A DNA stretch of 34,447 nt from SIG565 sp045656145 (GTDB lineage: Bacteria; Bacillota; Clostridia; Oscillospirales; Acutalibacteraceae), in assembly GCA_045656145.1 (NCBI GenBank), contig JAZOQP010000046.1:1-34447 (forward strand), given 5' to 3'. Both the position numbers and the translations under genes were made by a program. The notes under the pieces were generated by a model, which worked only from the letters and a program-made list of their open reading frames with translations, made no database searches and was not told where the DNA came from. Shown in pieces: positions 31,274-34,447 of the stretch. How positions within the stretch are numbered: the first letter of the stretch is position 1; every line of letters begins with the position of its first letter.

Positions 31274-31345
31274 CGACCCTGATGGTAAAAATTACCATCA
31301 GGGTCGTTTTGTTGCTTTCTTGTGTTTTGTTGCTCTTGTTGGTGT
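31274..31345 (+). repeat. Repeat copy 1: hairpin plus T/G-rich tail
   Basis: A perfect 15-bp hairpin (31274-31288 with 31292-31306, ACCCTGATGGTAA type) followed by a T/G-rich tail containing TTTTGTTGC twice. A close copy is at 34288-34362, so the pair brackets the CAP-protein gene in direct orientation. The hairpin and T-rich tail could also act as a terminator. Confidence 0.8.
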
Positions 31346-31373
31346 GAGGGATTTGTTTAGAAATTAACAATTA

Positions 31374-31402
31374 TTGCATTTAAAGGAGGGCTGTGGTATA
31401 AT
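31374..31402 (+). promoter_or_regulatory. Promoter of the CAP-protein gene
   Basis: -35 TTGCAT (31374-31379), 17-base spacer, -10 TATAAT (31397-31402). The predicted start near 31409 lies at the beginning of an 18-bp palindrome. Confidence 0.78.
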
Positions 31403-31406
31403 AAAT

Positions 31407-31424
31407 ATGCATATTAATATGCAT
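31407..31424. promoter_or_regulatory. Perfect 18-bp palindrome at the transcription start (possible operator)
   Basis: ATGCATATTAATATGCAT is its own reverse complement and begins 5 bases after the -10. A dimeric repressor could bind here, or the transcript could start with a weak hairpin. Being AT-rich, it may be partly chance. Confidence 0.45.
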
Positions 31425-31466
31425 GCTTTGCTAACCGCATTTTTTATTTTTAAGGAGAAATGTGAA

Positions 31467-34232
31467 ATGAAAAAGGTTAAAAAAATATTAGCGCTAGTTT
31501 TAGTTTTGGTAATGGTATTGACCTTAATCCCATTAGGGAATATTACGGTTAGTGCGATTTCTGATTTGGAAATCCGAAGCAAATTAGACAATATTAGAAA
31601 CAATAAATATCCTGCCGGAGCAACCCACGCATTTCAAAGTTGTTGGTATTTTGTTAGAAGTTTATCAAACGATTTGTTTGGGCATTCTATCCCACCCCAA
31701 GCAGAAAATCATTATCAATTTAAGGATATAAGTACTTATGATTACGAGCAAATTGGGAAGACATTAACAATTTCTAGTGGAAACCTAACAGAGAATTCTC
31801 TTAAGGCCTTATTTTTATCATCAAAATCTGGCGATATTATTCAAATGGACTACACACATAATGGTTCTGATTCACTACATGTAATGATGGTGTATTCCGT
31901 TTCATCAACAGGCGTTGTTTTTTACCATGGTGGTTCCCCAAAAGATAAAGATAAAGATGGAGTGAAAGAAACAAAAGGAAAGGTTTGGTTTGGTGCGGGT
32001 AAGGGTTCAGACCCGCTTTATGGAACTACAGGTGAGGAACTGACTTGGTCTAATTTTAAAAAGTATTTTGTAAATTCTGATGATGGTATAAGTGTATATC
32101 GTTCGAAAAAAGTTGAAACTCAAAATTATTATCCCGAACTTCTTCCGTTTTCTTCAGTTTCTACATATTATACAAAATATGATATGACAGTCAATGTATT
32201 TGGCAGAGATGAATGCTATAATACAGAGACTATTCTTAACAATATTATTAATTCAAATATTGATAAACAATCAAATATAAAGGTGCAATTTATAGATTGT
32301 GATAGAAAATCAAAATCTGAAGTACAGGCAATGTTAAAGAAGTATAGTAATTCTAATATTACTTTTTGTTATGATACTTCATACAATGCTAATGGAACTA
32401 TGTGGAATTACGCTCAAAAAGCTGGATTTGGGAGCAGTATAACAACTCCTTTGATAGTTTTTAGAAAAGGCGATGGCTCTATCTTTAAAATTACTCAAGG
32501 CACATTGGAAGCAGATTATTTATCACAACTTGCAAACGGAGATTTATCGGGCGAAGAAATAATTGATTTGAGTATTTCAGGTAAAGAAAATTATAATTAT
32601 TCTTATGAGGTTTTAAAGCAATTAAACAAGTTACGCCAAAGTTTGAATTTGAACACATTAACTATGGATGAGGAATTATTAAATGCTGCAATGCAAAGAG
32701 CTGCAGAACTTAGTATTTATTATTCTAATACTCATACGAGGCCTAATGGTGAAAACGCTTTAATGATTTTAACTAAAGCCGGTGGCGAAAATATTGCTAT
32801 TGGTCAGACAAGCCCTGATATGGTTATGTATAGTTGGACAAATTCCAGTGGCCATTATAAGAATATGACTAACAATAAGTTTTCATCGGTGGGTATAGGT
32901 TGTTTCGAAGCTAGCGATGGTACTTTGTGTTGGGTTCAATTGTTTTCATCTTCATCTTCAAGCGGCATAAGTAAAAATGGAATTGTTACAAAAGAACATG
33001 ATATAAAAGCGCAGAGAAGGAATTTATCATTAAATTTTTCGCCCGAAAAGGATATACATACTCTTTCAAAAGGTAAGTATGTAAAAATAAACGTTTGGAA
33101 TCTTAACAAAGGGTTTCCTTATGTGAAGCAGGTTGTAAATGCTTTGGATTTTAATTTCTCTTCATCAAATAGCAAAGTTATAAGTATTGCAAATAATGGT
33201 AATTGCACTATAAAAGGGAATGGAGTTACTGAGGTTGCTGTAACTCACAAGTCAGATTCCGCAATTAAATTAGTTGCAAACTATAGAGTAGGTCATATTT
33301 ATTCAAATAATTGTGATACAACTTGTAATTATTGCGGCATTACACGTACACCGAAGCATAATTATGCTGCAGCCACCTGTACAAAACCAAAGACCTGTAA
33401 AGTTTGTGGTGCTACAAGCGGTAAAGCACTTGGTCATAAATGGAATTCGGGTAAGGTGACCAAGAAGGCAACTTGCAAGGCAACAGGCGTTAAGACCTAT
33501 ACTTGCTCCGTATGTAAAGGTACTAAGACCGAAACCATTGCTAAAAGCAAGAATCATACCTATTCTAATTCTTGCGATACCAAATGTAACGTATGTTCGG
33601 CAAAAAGGAGCATTACACACACCTATAAAAATATTATTACTAAGGCAACACTCACTAAGAATGGTAAAATCAGTTATAAATGTTCGGTTTGCGGATATAC
33701 TTCGAGCAAAACAACTGCAATTAAAAAGATAAAATCGGTTAAACTATCAAGTACTTCTTATACTTATAACGGAAAGGTTAAAACACCAAGCGTAGTTGTA
33801 AAAGACTCGGCAGGAAAAACCTTAAAGAAAAATACTGATTATACCGTTAAGTATTCAAGTGGCAGAAAGAATGTCGGTAAGTACACAGCAACCATTACCT
33901 TTAAGGGTAAATACAGCGGTACTAAAAAGCTTACATTTACAATTAACCCGCCGAAGACTACTGCAAAATTAACTGCAGGCAAAAAATCGCTTACTGTTAA
34001 GGTAACCAAGAAAACAACACAGGTAAGCGGTTACCAAATTCAGTATTCAACCTCTAAGAATTTTAAGTCTAGCAAAACCGTAACGCTTTCTAAAAGCACT
34101 AAGACTAGCACTACCATTAAAAAGCTAACCTCTAAAAAGACTTATTATGTAAGGGTTAGAACTTACAAAACCGTAGGCAAAACAAAATATTATTCAGGCT
34201 GGTCGACAGTTGTTTCGAAGAAAACGAAATAG
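31467..34232 (+). CDS. Large secreted modular protein: Cys-peptidase-like, thioredoxin-like, CAP, Cys-rich and fibronectin-like domains
   Basis: A 921-residue exported protein. The start is ATG 31467, 9 bases after AAGGAG; the frame upstream is in the promoter. After a signal peptide (1-30), residues 40-215 resemble an NlpC/P60- or CHAP-like amidase: Cys59 (FQSCWYFVRSL), SGDIIQMDY and His138 (SLHVMMVYS). Residues 238-358 have thioredoxin-fold character (TVNVFGRDEC...PLIVFRKGDG). Residues 375-495 are a CAP domain (THTRPNGENAL, GENIAIG, SGHYKNM). A Big2-like segment follows, then Cys-rich repeats at 612-745 (CDTTCNYC, CKVC, CSVC, CDTKCNVC), a beta-sandwich repeat (755-827) and a fibronectin III-like C-terminus. 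No LPxTG or membrane anchor is seen. It is likely a cell-wall-associated or host-interacting protein; enzyme activity is inferred only. Confidence 0.82.
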   Translation: MKKVKKILALVLVLVMVLTLIPLGNITVSAISDLEIRSKLDNIRNNKYPAGATHAFQSCWYFVRSLSNDLFGHSIPPQAENHYQFKDISTYDYEQIGKTLTISSGNLTENSLKALFLSSKSGDIIQMDYTHNGSDSLHVMMVYSVSSTGVVFYHGGSPKDKDKDGVKETKGKVWFGAGKGSDPLYGTTGEELTWSNFKKYFVNSDDGISVYRSKKVETQNYYPELLPFSSVSTYYTKYDMTVNVFGRDECYNTETILNNIINSNIDKQSNIKVQFIDCDRKSKSEVQAMLKKYSNSNITFCYDTSYNANGTMWNYAQKAGFGSSITTPLIVFRKGDGSIFKITQGTLEADYLSQLANGDLSGEEIIDLSISGKENYNYSYEVLKQLNKLRQSLNLNTLTMDEELLNAAMQRAAELSIYYSNTHTRPNGENALMILTKAGGENIAIGQTSPDMVMYSWTNSSGHYKNMTNNKFSSVGIGCFEASDGTLCWVQLFSSSSSSGISKNGIVTKEHDIKAQRRNLSLNFSPEKDIHTLSKGKYVKINVWNLNKGFPYVKQVVNALDFNFSSSNSKVISIANNGNCTIKGNGVTEVAVTHKSDSAIKLVANYRVGHIYSNNCDTTCNYCGITRTPKHNYAAATCTKPKTCKVCGATSGKALGHKWNSGKVTKKATCKATGVKTYTCSVCKGTKTETIAKSKNHTYSNSCDTKCNVCSAKRSITHTYKNIITKATLTKNGKISYKCSVCGYTSSKTTAIKKIKSVKLSSTSYTYNGKVKTPSVVVKDSAGKTLKKNTDYTVKYSSGRKNVGKYTATITFKGKYSGTKKLTFTINPPKTTAKLTAGKKSLTVKVTKKTTQVSGYQIQYSTSKNFKSSKTVTLSKSTKTSTTIKKLTSKKTYYVRVRTYKTVGKTKYYSGWSTVVSKKTK

Positions 34233-34287
34233 CACAAAATAGACAACCTGAATTAAAACCAAAAACAAAATAAACCCCAACCCCCAA

Positions 34288-34362
34288 CGACCCCGATGGT
34301 AAAAAATACCATCAGGGTCGCCTTATTGTTCTTTTTTGTTTTGTTGCCTTTTTAGTTGGGAA
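34288..34362 (+). repeat. Repeat copy 2: hairpin plus T/G-rich tail
   Basis: A 14-bp hairpin (34288-34301 with 34307-34320, one C-A mismatch) and a tail TTATTGTTCTTTTTTGTTTT then GTTGCC, closely similar to 31274-31345. It lies 55 bases after the CAP gene, where it probably ends transcription. Confidence 0.8.
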
Positions 34363-34402
34363 GAAACGGTAAGATTACATTTACTTATTTTTCTCTCCCG
34401 CA

Positions 34403-34438
34403 GTCAGCTTTGCTGACAGCTCCCTTTACAAAGTGAGC
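34403..34438. repeat. Short palindromic repeat at the window end
   Basis: GTCAGC-TTT-GCTGAC (34403-34417) followed by GCTCCCTTTACAAAGTGAGC (34419-34438), two adjacent hairpins. This pattern (CAGC..GCTG then CTCCC..GGGAG) is familiar to me from interspersed palindromic repeats in gut clostridia. No gene is seen in 34233-34447. Confidence 0.55.
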
Positions 34439-34447
34439 CAAAGATGA

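Noticed and set aside
31374..31466. Longer N-terminus for the CAP protein starting at TTG 31374
   Set aside because: The TTG is the -35 box; ATG 31467 has AAGGAG and begins a normal signal peptide.

Overview
The window is about 34.4 kb of chromosome from an anaerobic, low-to-moderate GC Bacillota. Clostridial features include a multi-subunit [FeFe] hydrogenase, a DnaD/DnaC-type replication pair, strong AGGAGG ribosome binding sites, sigma-A promoters of the TTGACA-17-TATAAT type and a zinc-type ribosomal protein L28. The secreted proteins, with Cys-rich repeats, a CAP domain and fibronectin-like tails, resemble those of gut Oscillospiraceae/Ruminococcaceae. That placement is an inference; no 16S gene is present. 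I see no prophage, complete IS element or CRISPR array.

Layout: (1) 3-3384, the 3' part of mfd and a SurA/PrsA-like lipoprotein. (2) 3471-11840, a ten-gene hydrogenase operon behind a promoter whose -10 overlaps a Rex-like operator. The catalytic NAD-linked subunits (NuoE-like, HndB-like, NuoF-like, HydA-like) are split by a regulatory block: two DRTGG-like proteins, an RsbW-like ATPase, a sensory-type hydrogenase-like protein, a PHP phosphoesterase and a histidine-kinase-type ATPase. (3) 11863-13658, a beta-helix lipoprotein. (4) 13661-15597 minus, dnaD-dnaC. (5) galE. (6) 16826-19600 minus, a CNNM/CorC-type membrane protein and a transglutaminase-like lipoprotein. (7) 19605-21113 minus, pyrophosphatase and a TIM-barrel epimerase. 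(8) 21123-24608 minus, a hexapeptide acyltransferase, an unassigned structured RNA gene, an OadB-like membrane protein with a 40-residue OadG-like partner under a Mn2+ (yybP-ykoY) riboswitch, and a VanY-type carboxypeptidase. (9) tex (+), then minus-strand comEB, MFS transporter and HAD phosphatase. (10) rpmB, an FAD-dependent dehydrogenase, tRNA-Arg(CCT), a hairpin-rich intergenic region and a large modular secreted CAP protein bracketed by two copies of a repeat.

Two findings stand out. One is the yybP-ykoY riboswitch controlling an orphan OadB-like/OadG-like pair with no carboxyltransferase or biotin carrier nearby, which suggests a cation (possibly Mn2+) transport role. The other is a compact minus-strand RNA gene at about 21903-22064 with its own promoter, nested helices, a possible pseudoknot and a UUCG-capped terminator; I cannot match it to a known family. 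The hydrogenase operon with its built-in sensory module follows an arrangement known from Thermotoga and clostridia, but its signalling logic is unresolved.

All promoter, hairpin and motif calls were made by eye from the sequence; nothing was searched or folded computationally.
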